Positions 55,460 through 64,000 of a stretch of 64,000 nt of DNA are shown in pieces. The notes beneath the pieces are model-generated. The model was not told the origin of the DNA and searched no databases. It worked only from the letters and a program-made list of their open reading frames with translations. A program made the position numbers and the translations under genes. This DNA comes from Trichaptum fuscoviolaceum (taxonomy: Eukaryota; Basidiomycota; Agaricomycetes; Hymenochaetales; Trichaptaceae): assembly GCA_910574455.1 (NCBI GenBank), contig CAJSYZ010000001.1, forward strand, positions 535,961 to 599,960, given 5' to 3'. Each line of letters opens with the position of its first letter. The stretch's first letter is position 1.

Positions 55460-56030
55460 CAGATGAAGTAATCCTGATTCTTGTAAAATTTCTTGACATG
55501 ATAATATGTATCAGTTCCTGAACCTTAGATCTTTTGATTTACAGTCGTGTAACTCAACATACACTGTATGGTTCTGCGATTTCGCTGAGCCAGTTGAATA
55601 TTTATGAATTTCCTATTCAAGCGATGGCCCTCTTAGTAAAATGCTTGGGTCATATCGGACAATCTCTTTGCCATGTCCATTATGTCCATAATTGCGAACG
55701 CTGTGGGTGCACAGCAGAGCCCGCTACTCAGGTCTGATTATTTTTATTTATTAGATAGAGAATGTATGAAAATCGTATATATGATATGTATGAAACAATG
55801 ATTATAAATTAACTATCAGAAATTATACGACAGAAAGGAAGTACAGTTGCTGCTTTGGTGGCAAGTATGTCAATCCAAAATTCATCATCAGCTCTAACAC
55901 AGTTCACAGGGATTGCCATGATGAATGCAAAGAAGTTAACTAGGGCGTAGACGTACGCGTCCGTCCGAGCCGTCTGAGAGCAACGTCACCACAATCTTCA
56001 TCAATGGCTTCAATGTCGTGCTCAATATAT
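55460..56030. other. Spacer
   Basis: 3' flank of hydrolase copy 2. I see nothing coding with confidence; the region is AT-rich from about 55735 to 55870. Confidence 0.45.
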
Positions 56031-59000
56031 ACCACACCATCATTGATATGCGACGGGATCAGTTTCTGCTGCACGGTGTTGCAAGCGAGGAAGGCACACA
56101 AGAGGCGAGCAAGGGCAGGAATAGAGCCTTTTTGTGCCCAGGAAGTGTGCTGGAGGAGGAAGGGAGGATGGAGAGGTAATCAGGAGGAATGTTACTGTCG
56201 TGGAGCTCAAGCATCTGCAAGAGGATTTGGAAGATGTACGAAGTAGATTCTGCGTAGATGCTGGATCATTCACTACAAGTGCCTGAAAGAAGGCTGCTTG
56301 CAATCGATGTCTTGCTGCAGAATAATTGTAAAAGGGCCAAATAGAGCCTGTTCAAATGTTGCCAATGTTTGACATGATGAGCCGACCGTAAGCCTGCTGA
56401 ATGTTGCTCGGTTGCAGATTCCTCACCTATTCAAAGCAGAGATACTCTCAAGAATAAATTTGATCGAAGTTGGGATTGCTTGGGTTCTTGCAAATCGCAG
56501 CAAGGATGGCGACAAGACGATGTAGTAGTTGTTCATGTTCTGAATCTATTGCCGATCTCGTGGTCAGAATAACATGCATGACACCTAAGAGTGGTACAGA
56601 TAGGATTAAGAGGAGAATATTTCGAGATAAATGAAAGCTTACAACTTATTAGATAGTCGTTTTCTGCAATTTTTTCCGGCGTCCCACCAGCCTCAATCTT
56701 TGAAAGTAATATGTTAATGATCTCAGGTGCAAGCTCTAGGATATCTTACTGGTTGAAGCTGTTGAAATAATCAGAGGAAATTCACCTCAAGCAATCGCGT
56801 TACGCACAGTAAGGATGAGCCGCGCTTGATAAACAATGTCCGCTCAATGGCTGTTGCCGCATACGTATAGCACTAGATAACGGGCCGAGCTTCGCCGGCA
56901 GATCCCTTACTCCACCATGATGAGAAAGTGTGAAAGAAAGAGAATTGATATAAATCGAAACAAGCTTAAGAGTAGTGAAAGGTGTTTTACAGCCCAAGCA
57001 AGAGAGCGCCTAGTGAGGATTGGATGAGGTGAAGGCACAACGTCGTAGTATTTGTTGCTGACTAATATTCCCACGAAGGACAGTGGCAGGTATCCCACGG
57101 CAATTTAGGGGATACAGTGCCCTTTACTCCCAGTGGGAGTAAGGGAACACGTAGTTTGGCGAGCACAGATGCTGAACGAGAAGGGGGAGGACGGAGAGGA
57201 GTTGCTCCTTCGTGAGCTGCATACTTGTTTAGCACTCGACTTGCATGCCTGAAAGGTAGTTACGCACCTGATTTCGGAAGGAGTACAAAAAGCGACTCGC
57301 ATCAATCTGGAGAATTGGATGCACGGAGTTTTTCATCAGCCCGTAGGTCCTCGTACACGAGTTGCGAGAAGAACTGCACGACATACGCAAGCACATTCTT
57401 GCTTGTAACACCTTGCTATAGATCCACAAAATTATTCACTGTTCCTCTCGAAAAATTTGCATTACTCACCTGAGCAGTTGCACCAACAGTGGCAACCGCC
57501 GTGAGCAGGTACACACTTTCATCCTTCCTCTTCCAACTCTCCTCGTCTCCATTCTTCCTGACTCCTCCAGTCCGTACCCTATTAACGTCAAGACAACTTC
57601 GGTCGTCTCCGCCTCAAAACCTGAAGCAACAAGTGCACGGAGGACATCGGCCGCGGCTTGGCGCCGCGTGGTGCCCTCCGCAGTCAACCCGTCAATGGTC
57701 GAAGAGGACGCCACGAAAGAAAGGTCGACTCGGACATACTCCAGCAATTGCTCCACGTGTTCTGCGGGTCGAGATAGTATCAGTAAAAAGATGAGCGTGA
57801 TAAAAGACAAAGTTAGTGCACCTCGTAATGTAAAATCGGGGACAACTACACCTTTGATCAGACATTAATGTCTCCCTCTCCGCAAACGTCGCCATGAAGT
57901 CTCCTGATCGGATGACCGTGCTGAAGAAGCGTAGTACCTGACTGAGCAGTCCGTCATATGCAATTCCAGATCTGTGACCTCCACCGAGAAGCCCCCACAG
58001 CGCTGAGACAAATGCCGGTACGGAATTCGAAGACGAGAGGACCTCCCGGTATCGATGCGTATAAAGCTCACATATCGAAGTTTTAATGAACAAGGAACTT
58101 GGTGAGTATTCCCTGCTCGGCGCCAAAGACAGCGGAGTGCGAGTCTTCAAAGGTGGGCGACAGCTATTGCCGGCGCTGGGGAAGGTCTTGTGCGGCGGTC
58201 CAGTTGCCGGTGCGCACGTTGGCGAGGAAGTCCTGCCTCCCTGTTTGCAGGCTGCTTCTTGTATGCCTCTTCATATATCGCCACGAGGTCCAAGCCTGTT
58301 TTAGAGTGCATGTTAGTGCATGTCAGTCGGGCTCAAAAGCTCGGTGAAGAGTGGACGTACGGCGCCCGAGTGCATGGAGGACGTGCATCATCGCGTTCAG
58401 CATCTCCAGGTCCGTTGGTTTCAAGCCAGGATCTCATCGCACGGCGGCAGAGTCTTTTCCACTTTGAGATTCATGCGCACCGTCGCCAGCGCTTTCAAGG
58501 CCTACAAAACAAATAAGACCAACCATCATCAAATCATAGATAGCCCAAACCTTCGCCAGCTCATTGTTTGGGTACTTCTTCAGCTCTCTGTTGAGCCTGC
58601 GCCATCGCTTCAGCTCCCGATCCATTCAGCAGATTGGTGGCAGTGAGTTCGAAGTTTTGAAGGAACGTGCCCGAGAAGCGGCTCACAACGAAGTTAATCG
58701 TCGTATAGAGCAAGTCCGAGCGTATTTCAGAACACCGTGGTTTGAAGATTGAGTGAGCAGTTTCGAGAACAGAGACGTTTGTCGGATAATCTGCTGCATC
58801 GGGCGAGAGTGAAGAAACGAACGGATCAATGAGATCTAGCCACTGCTCGGGGAAATCATACTTTGCGGCAATGGGCACGGCCTCAGCAACCTGCGCTCAT
58901 AATGTCTTGCCCGCTGGACTCGAAGATCATTGCAGGGACTAGCTTACCCTTCAGTTGTGCTTTCTCTGTCTCAGCCAAAGGCGAGTCTTCATCCTCCCAT

Positions 59001-59040
59001 CGCCGTTTCATCATGTTCTTCAGGCTGCAAGTCACACCAA
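56030..59040 (-). pseudogene. CSE1: CSE1 (exportin-2) fragment C, longest copy
   Basis: On the minus strand it starts inside the first repeats (RRWEDEDSPLAETEKAQLKG when frame is corrected, about 59000) and continues with YDFPEQWLDLIDPFVSSLS, NVSVLETAHSIFKPRCSEIR and RFSGTFLQNFELTATNLL. After an MDM20 insertion comes GILTKF, YREVLSSSNSVPAFVSALWG, VRVDLSFVASSSTIDGLTAE, QAAADVLRALVASGFEAETT, FFSQLVYEDL and VHPILQIDASRFLYSFRNQ. Further on lie TKEQLLSVLPLLVQHL, IINILLSKIEAGGTPEKIAE, LVAILAAICKNPSNPNFDQ and YIFQILLQMLELHDSNIPPD. It covers about residues 60-780. Stops, frame changes (for example an extra A in the stretch before VHPILQ) and retained introns show it is dead. Fragment B has a different lesion at the same exon. 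Confidence 0.9.
58172..58588 (-). pseudogene. MDM20: MDM20 (NatB auxiliary subunit) fragment inside CSE1 fragment C
   Basis: Mdm20/NAA25 is the TPR-rich auxiliary subunit of the NatB N-terminal acetyltransferase. On the minus strand, ELKKYPNNELAK is followed by a 45-50 nt GT-AG intron and by ALKALATVRMNLKVEK, then LPPCDEILA, KPTDLEMLNAMMHVLHALGR, LDLVAIYEEAYKKQPANREA and VRTGNWTAAQD. That matches the N-terminal TPR region of the family. It is lodged between CSE1 codons for AEAMAQAQ and SPTFEDS, replacing about 50 bases that CSE1 fragment B retains (4155-4205). The retained intron shows a genomic source. A TGA and frame changes are present. Confidence 0.8.
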
Positions 59041-59394
59041 ACGGTCATGGGAGACATTGAAAATGAGGGCAAGGATAGGGAAAGTATATTTTGTTCTGCT
59101 TGTTTGTGGTAGTCGGGGACGAGGCAGAATGCAAGGGCGACGAAGAGGAGGTCATAGTGAGGAAGACGATTCTCGGGGACATCCGAGACATTACTAGTAT
59201 TCGGTTCCGAGGCGTCAACTTGAAGTTGACTCACCGGATCTTTATATTCCCCGAAGACCGGTCCAGACCTTAAATCACATGATAAATAAGGTTTTGCTTT
59301 TGAAAGGTGCAAGTCAGTACGCTATTAGAACCCGCTAGGGTGTAGCGGGAATTACTCTCAACACAGAGCGCAGGCTTCTACAGTTACACAGGCC

Positions 59395-61475
59395 ACGGTT
59401 AATCTCGAAGGACTTCTTGAAGCATGTGCGAAAAGCTGTTGGACGAAGGGAGTGTTAAGGGACTCTCCCTTGCGGTCGTTAAAGCCAAAGAAGGTGCTGG
59501 CTGTGACGTTGACTCGGAGCTTGGCTCTTGGGATATGAAGACGGAAGATGGGGATGGCGTTAATTCCTAGGTAAGCTCTGCATTAGACCTAAAGCATACC
59601 AACTTCCCTGATTATGCATCCTCAAGACATTGTTTAGCATTGGGTCCTGCACCAAAGCGTTCATGCCTACTTCGCTCGGCATCCTCATGGAAGACTTCGC
59701 AACGGGGAAGAACGTCACGCGGAGTGACGGAATTCAATTAGCACTCGAAACTTGTCGATCTGCTTCCCGGGTAGTGGGAGCTGAAGGATAAATGAGCGAA
59801 CGAGAAGGCGGATGGAAGGGATACATTGTCGTATGTTTCAGAATTGGCCAGGTACGTATACTTGATTTGCTATCTGCCCCATTCTGCTCAGCATTTGTCT
59901 CATGCTGAATCTCATAGGCATGGCAATATAAAGGGCCCTAATGATACCGAGAAGGATGTAGTTCTACGGCTGAGACATCTCGATTCGCCTCTTGAATTTC
60001 GTGAACGGGTATCTTACAATAATGCCGTACGTTGCTCTCACCAATTGCATACTGCAGCAACCGATAGCATAATGTGCAGATGTACATGACAGCTGCGCGC
60101 CTTCTTTCCGTCTATGCGAATCGTACCTTTCACGAGTTCGCCAAGGAACGGATATTCAATCCACTCGACATGCACGCGACCACCATGTCACCGACTGAAG
60201 CGGAGCGATCCGGGAACCTTTCGCATTCTTGGACGGTATCACTGCCAGATAGTAATGGTCGCAGGAAGGACGGAAGACGTACACCGTATTGGTTCTCAGA
60301 AGAGACAATGCAACTGATAGGCGGTGCAGGGGCGATAATCTCAAACGTAGAAAATATGGTTCGTACACTTGACTACTCCTATGATTTACAGACTGATAAT
60401 GATCTCCTCCTTAGACATAAGGCGAAATGGGTTGACGTTCTGCTGCACAAAGACGTGATCCCATCTACAAATGAGACTGTCATTCCCAGGTCCATTTTTG
60501 ATGCAGTGACGACGTCCTCAGTAATCTGGGGCGGGTATGGAGACAAACACAACTCGATTGCGGGCTACGGTATGGGCTGGTTTCCTCAGAGCTCCAGCGG
60601 TCACGAAGTACACTGAATTTTGTCATCCTCAACGATTATCCCGTTCTTAATCCTACGGTAGATCATATCGCACCCCGGAGGGCTCCCCGGTTTCTTGAGC
60701 CTCGTCGCCTTCTTCCCCCATGAACATCTGGGTTTTGTATCTCTCACAAATACGGATCAAGGAAATATCGTGAACGACGCTATACAACGCTGAATAATCG
60801 CTGACTATTTTGGCCAGGACCTTGCTGAACTGTATGTCGTCTTTTAACTAGACGCGTCATTATAGCCCCTCAATAATATGCTTCAGGTCTTCAGAATTCA
60901 CAAGTCCCCTTCCACCTCGTCCTAATCTCCCAGCAACCCAGAAAGAAGATGGGCATCTTCGGGTGGTGGACTCCTTAGTCGACTTCGCGGGCACCTATAC
61001 CAATCTGGGGTACGGCAACATAACGCTGTGCTCTACAGAAGATACTTCTCCGAGTAGTACCTGCTCGTCGGTCATACGTGATTTCGCCATTGTCGATAAG
61101 GCCGCGGGGAAGCTCCAGGAGACTAGTCTTCTGGCTCACTGGCCGCGAGTGTGGAATTCTCATCTTCGCGTGGTTTCGAATGCGAATAGGGCTGCGGCGC
61201 AAGATACGTTTGTGATGAAGCCGTCGACGCTCTTCGTGGAGGGCTATGGCAAGGACAAGAGTCCGTGGGAGTATACTCGGGAAGAGGCATCCATGTGTTT
61301 CGTTCGTGACGAATCGCATAGTAAAGGAAAAGGCAAAGGACGGGTGTTAGGGTTTGACGCCTGCGGAATAATTGGTCGTATGGATATTATTAGTGATGCA
61401 TGCGAGAGATTTGAAGGTGGGCAGAAGGTGAATAAGGGGTTGCTAGTTCGCTTTGATAAAGTGGAGGCGTTGTAG
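59395..61475 (+). pseudogene. Beta-lactamase-like serine hydrolase, copy 3, inactivated
   Basis: Same family and strand as the copies at 15.9 and 53.3 kb. The signal peptide exon is lost: similarity begins at KGLSLAVVKAKEG (about 59455). The codon before the first intron is TAG where the paralogues have AAG (about 59570). The SxxK motif GSCTKAF is still present (about 59645), followed by TAG at 59739-59741 for a Trp, TAG at 59772-59774 and TGA at 59793-59795 for a Trp, plus a deletion of about 12 bases near 59719. The second half is well kept (VYANRTF, GYGMGWFPQSSSGHE, LVAFFPHEHLGFVSLTNTD). The third motif is HPGG instead of HSGG/HTGG, and TGA interrupts AIQR*IIADYF (about 60795). The last 170 codons to the stop at 61473-61475 are open. 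Confidence 0.88.
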
Positions 61476-61602
61476 CTTTCGAGGTATCCTGTGAGGCCTT
61501 CATCTATTTTCTCTGAATGTCACTCATGCCTTTTATTTAGTGCACCCGTTATGTATAGATCTACCGGTAATAAATATTGAGATTAACAGGACTTGGTCAA
61601 TC

Positions 61603-62286
61603 TTAGTGCTTATCGTGATTTCCACCTGAGCACATTACGCTAGGGATCCCATCTTCAAGACCTACCACTAGAATATTTTGATTTCTCAGCTCCGCATCCT
61701 TAATAATGACAAGATCTTCATACTTTTTGGTCCACCTAGTCGCAAGTGACAGTCCGCTGATGTCTCTGGTTAATATGTCTTCGCCAAGAGATGTGGTCAG
61801 GTACGGAATTGAGGACTGCTGGCCCTGTCCTACCCGACTAGACCGGAACGCCGATCAATGCTGCACGTTTACGCATGACTAAACTCCCAAAGAGCATGCA
61901 TACGCCTCGCCCATGTACGCATGTTCTTCGTAGTGCTTAAAATGGGTGTGTTAACGGCCCTACCTTCTTGTAGCTTTATGCTTTCTTTCGCGAACTGGTT
62001 CATAGGCTTGTGCGAACCCACCGTCTTATGAATCTAGGAAGATCAGGGGAATACTTGTTAGAGTTCCTGAGGCCTCGCAGGATTGTGGCACGACTATATC
62101 GCTAATCATAGCTAACCTATGCAGTTGGTTGTCGCAAGTTACACGGACAAAACGTATATCCTCGACATCGAAAACAACTGCAGGTTCTGTAAGAATGCAA
62201 CATCCTATCGGGAACGAACCCAGCTGGTCACTGATTCCAGGCAGAACTCCGTCGACGTACAAAAGGTATGCGATGCACGCTGTCAT
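61603..62286 (-). CDS. Unrecognised ORF pieces, possibly an F-box or beta-propeller-type protein
   Basis: The minus strand at 62286-62026 reads DQLGSFPIGCCILTEPAVVF, DVEDIRFVRVTCDNQLHRL, and at 61810-61603 DILTRDISGLSLATRWTKKY, EDLVIIKDAELRNQNILVV and GLEDGIPSVMC before a stop at 61603-61605. The style (beta-strand rich with repeated D.RF/V motifs) recalls the C-terminal parts of Agaricomycete F-box-type proteins, but no F-box is visible. The join between the pieces (about 61820-62025) is not resolved. It may be a truncated gene. Confidence 0.3.
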
Positions 62287-62437
62287 TGTTAGCTACATCT
62301 GACCATGTTTTTTATAAGGCCATTGTTACGTGCAGAGTTCACTCATGATCTCGGACATAGATTAAGTGATGGGTGCGTTCAAGCGATTAAGGTCCTTCTC
62401 TGACTAAGGTCTACGTTACAGGCTTGGAGATGTATGT

Positions 62438-64000
62438 ATGGGTGTTGTATTCAAGGCGAGCTTTACGGAGGAAGAGTTATCGATGAGATGTTATGTTGCT
62501 CTAGGGCATTTGAGGTGAGCCGGCTTTTCCCCCTCCGCAGAGATATCATACTCATAATATCGTAGATTCATTGCGCCAGTGCTCGCCTGTGAGATAAACA
62601 GTGATTCAAGCGACACATCCAAACGCTCGTGGGTCTACACAGCTCCGCAAGATGTCGAAGATGTGCACCATTGGATCAGGGAAACCTTCAGCATTCGCCA
62701 TGCGCCTTTCTCGGCTGAAGAATTTGTTCTCGAAATGAACCGAACACGCACTCCATATTTACACGCGGATGGCCATGCTCAGATTGTGCACTTCTACCTT
62801 CTTTTTGGAGACGATGGCGTCCACGCACTCTTTATGCACGGTCAGCACGCGGTTATGGATGCGCGTCCGACATTACGCGGACTGGACTTGCTCCTAGGGT
62901 GGATTGCGGACCCACCGAAGGAACAACTTGAGGATCTAGATTGGGGAGAGGAATGGGTGCGCTTGCCCGCTGGCCCAGTCACCTCAACCGGTGGCCCAAG
63001 GGAAGACTGGGAGACAAAGGGGGTGGAACTTCTGCAGGAAAGTGCTCGTGTGAGGATGGATCCGATTGTAAGTTCTTAGTCCCAAATCTCAGTCCAGTCG
63101 CTTCATTTGAGTACTTATTCTTCTTGATCAGCGGACCCACACACTACAACCTCCTCGAGACACAGTGAAAATGATAGGAAACATGCTTCGTGCACATGAG
63201 ACCATCGACTCGGAGTCAAGCACTCGGATACTAGACAGTGTGAAAGGTTACGGGTTCAGTATGTCACACCTAGCCGACGCTGCGCTGGCGTTAGCGGTCT
63301 TCGCTGGGAATCCGGTGTCGCCAGAAAACGCGATGGTTGCGCATGTCACTATGGATCCTTGTGTGTAAGTCGAAATCGTCTTCATAATACGCGATTTAAA
63401 TGGAACAATACGCAACCAGAGTTTCACAGGATAAATATCTTGTACCACCTCATAATAGTCCTTCACATTTTATCGCGGGACTCTCGTTGATACCTCTACG
63501 TCTCTACTACAAAGACGTAGCCTCTCTTACATCCCCGAAAAGCAAGCTATTGAAAGCTATGGAGATAGTCCAGAGGCAGTATGACTACTACGTCACCAAC
63601 CCGAACCTTCCTCACCTGCTGTCAGTTCAACTTTCCCAGAACCCGCCTCGGCAGCCGCGCACCTTCGACCCGCACTCGTCTCTCATGACTAACCTCGGGA
63701 AAATAGATTCGTTTATTAAGGCAAAGTGGGCAGCGGGGAGGTCGGAGGGTCCGCCAATCATCGAAGTCCTGGAAATGGCTATGGGAAATCGTTTGGGTTG
63801 GCAACGTTTGTGAGTATTGTCAGAGATATCCCTTCATTTTCATCATCAGATGATTAAAACTTCTGCGCAGAATGAACCACGTCTGGAGTATGAACTCAGT
63901 CTTGCACATACAGGTCCAAGCGAGTGATGTGTGGGATACGGAGCTCTTAAAAGAGCATGTAAAGAGAATGAAAGAGATCATGTTGACGATCCTCGATCAG
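62438..64000 (+). CDS. BAHD/condensation-like acyltransferase, 5' part (runs off window)
   Basis: Frame pieces join across GT-AG introns at about 62514-62564, 63069-63132, 63365-63418 and 63811-63870. The product reads GVVFKASFTEEELSMRCYVA, RFIAPVLACEIN, VHHWIRETFSIRHAPFSAEE, then the HxxxD active-site motif HGQHAVMDARPTLRGLDLLL (about 62839), SFHLADAALALAVFAGNPVS-like sequence and NRLGW / MNHVWSMNSVLHIQVQASDV. The HxxxD motif and layout fit CoA-dependent acyltransferases such as the fungal Tri3-like or NRPS-condensation-like group, which acylate alcohols in secondary metabolism. The substrate cannot be told. The ATG at 62438 is only the first in-frame Met; an upstream exon near 62340-62395 is possible. 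The 3' end lies beyond the window. Confidence 0.65.

Noticed and set aside
1..64000. CRISPR arrays, tRNA or rRNA genes, bacterial-type operons
   Set aside because: No regular spacer arrays, no cloverleaf or rRNA sequence that I could recognise, and the gene structure is eukaryotic with spliceosomal introns.

Overview
The window looks like nuclear DNA of a filamentous basidiomycete, most likely a mushroom-forming or wood-decay Agaricomycete. Genes carry many short introns (about 50-70 nt, GT-AG). Protein families typical of that class are present: a Plavaka-type transposase, an F-box protein, two DUF6699-type proteins, a DUF6698-type protein, and secreted beta-lactamase-like and carboxylesterase hydrolases. 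It is a repeat-rich, rearranged accessory region. All names come from reading the sequence by eye; no database search was run.

Layout. (1) 1-13.7 kb is dominated by broken pieces of housekeeping genes: fragments of the nuclear exportin CSE1, then divergent fragments of two COPI coat subunits (SEC26 on minus, SEC27 on plus), then a PPR-protein fragment joined to the end of SEC27. (2) 13.9-15.4 kb holds ATCATG-rich sequence and a 525-bp MITE with TAA target duplications. (3) 15.9-20.7 kb has an apparently intact secreted beta-lactamase-like hydrolase convergent with a secreted type-B carboxylesterase. (4) 21.7-23.7 kb holds scrambled fatty acid synthase beta-subunit fragments and an unrecognised ORF. 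23.8-27.2 kb is gene-poor with hairpins and a degenerate repeated coding segment. (5) 27.3-39.7 kb is the most gene-like stretch: F-box protein, two DUF6699-type genes flanking an LSO2/CCDC124-type ribosome factor, a pair of small paralogous unknown proteins, and a secreted class-3 lipase. (6) 40.9-51.8 kb may be one large composite element. It holds a frameshifted Plavaka transposase, a long foldback, an Spt5-like KOW gene and a DUF6698-type gene, all on plus, between inverted terminal similarities and AT-rich subterminal repeats. (7) 53.2-61.5 kb carries a second, intact hydrolase paralogue, a long CSE1 pseudogene on minus with a piece of MDM20 lodged inside it, and a third, dead hydrolase paralogue. 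(8) The right end has a weak minus-strand ORF and the 5' part of an acyltransferase with an HxxxD motif.

Two themes stand out. First, six to eight unrelated housekeeping genes are present only as 5'- and 3'-truncated, intron-containing pieces. This points to DNA-level copying and joining rather than retroposition. Second, the three hydrolase copies, the CSE1 copies and the small-protein pairs show that the region keeps duplicating segments. The probable composite Plavaka element with Spt5-like and DUF6698 passengers is the best candidate for an undescribed system.
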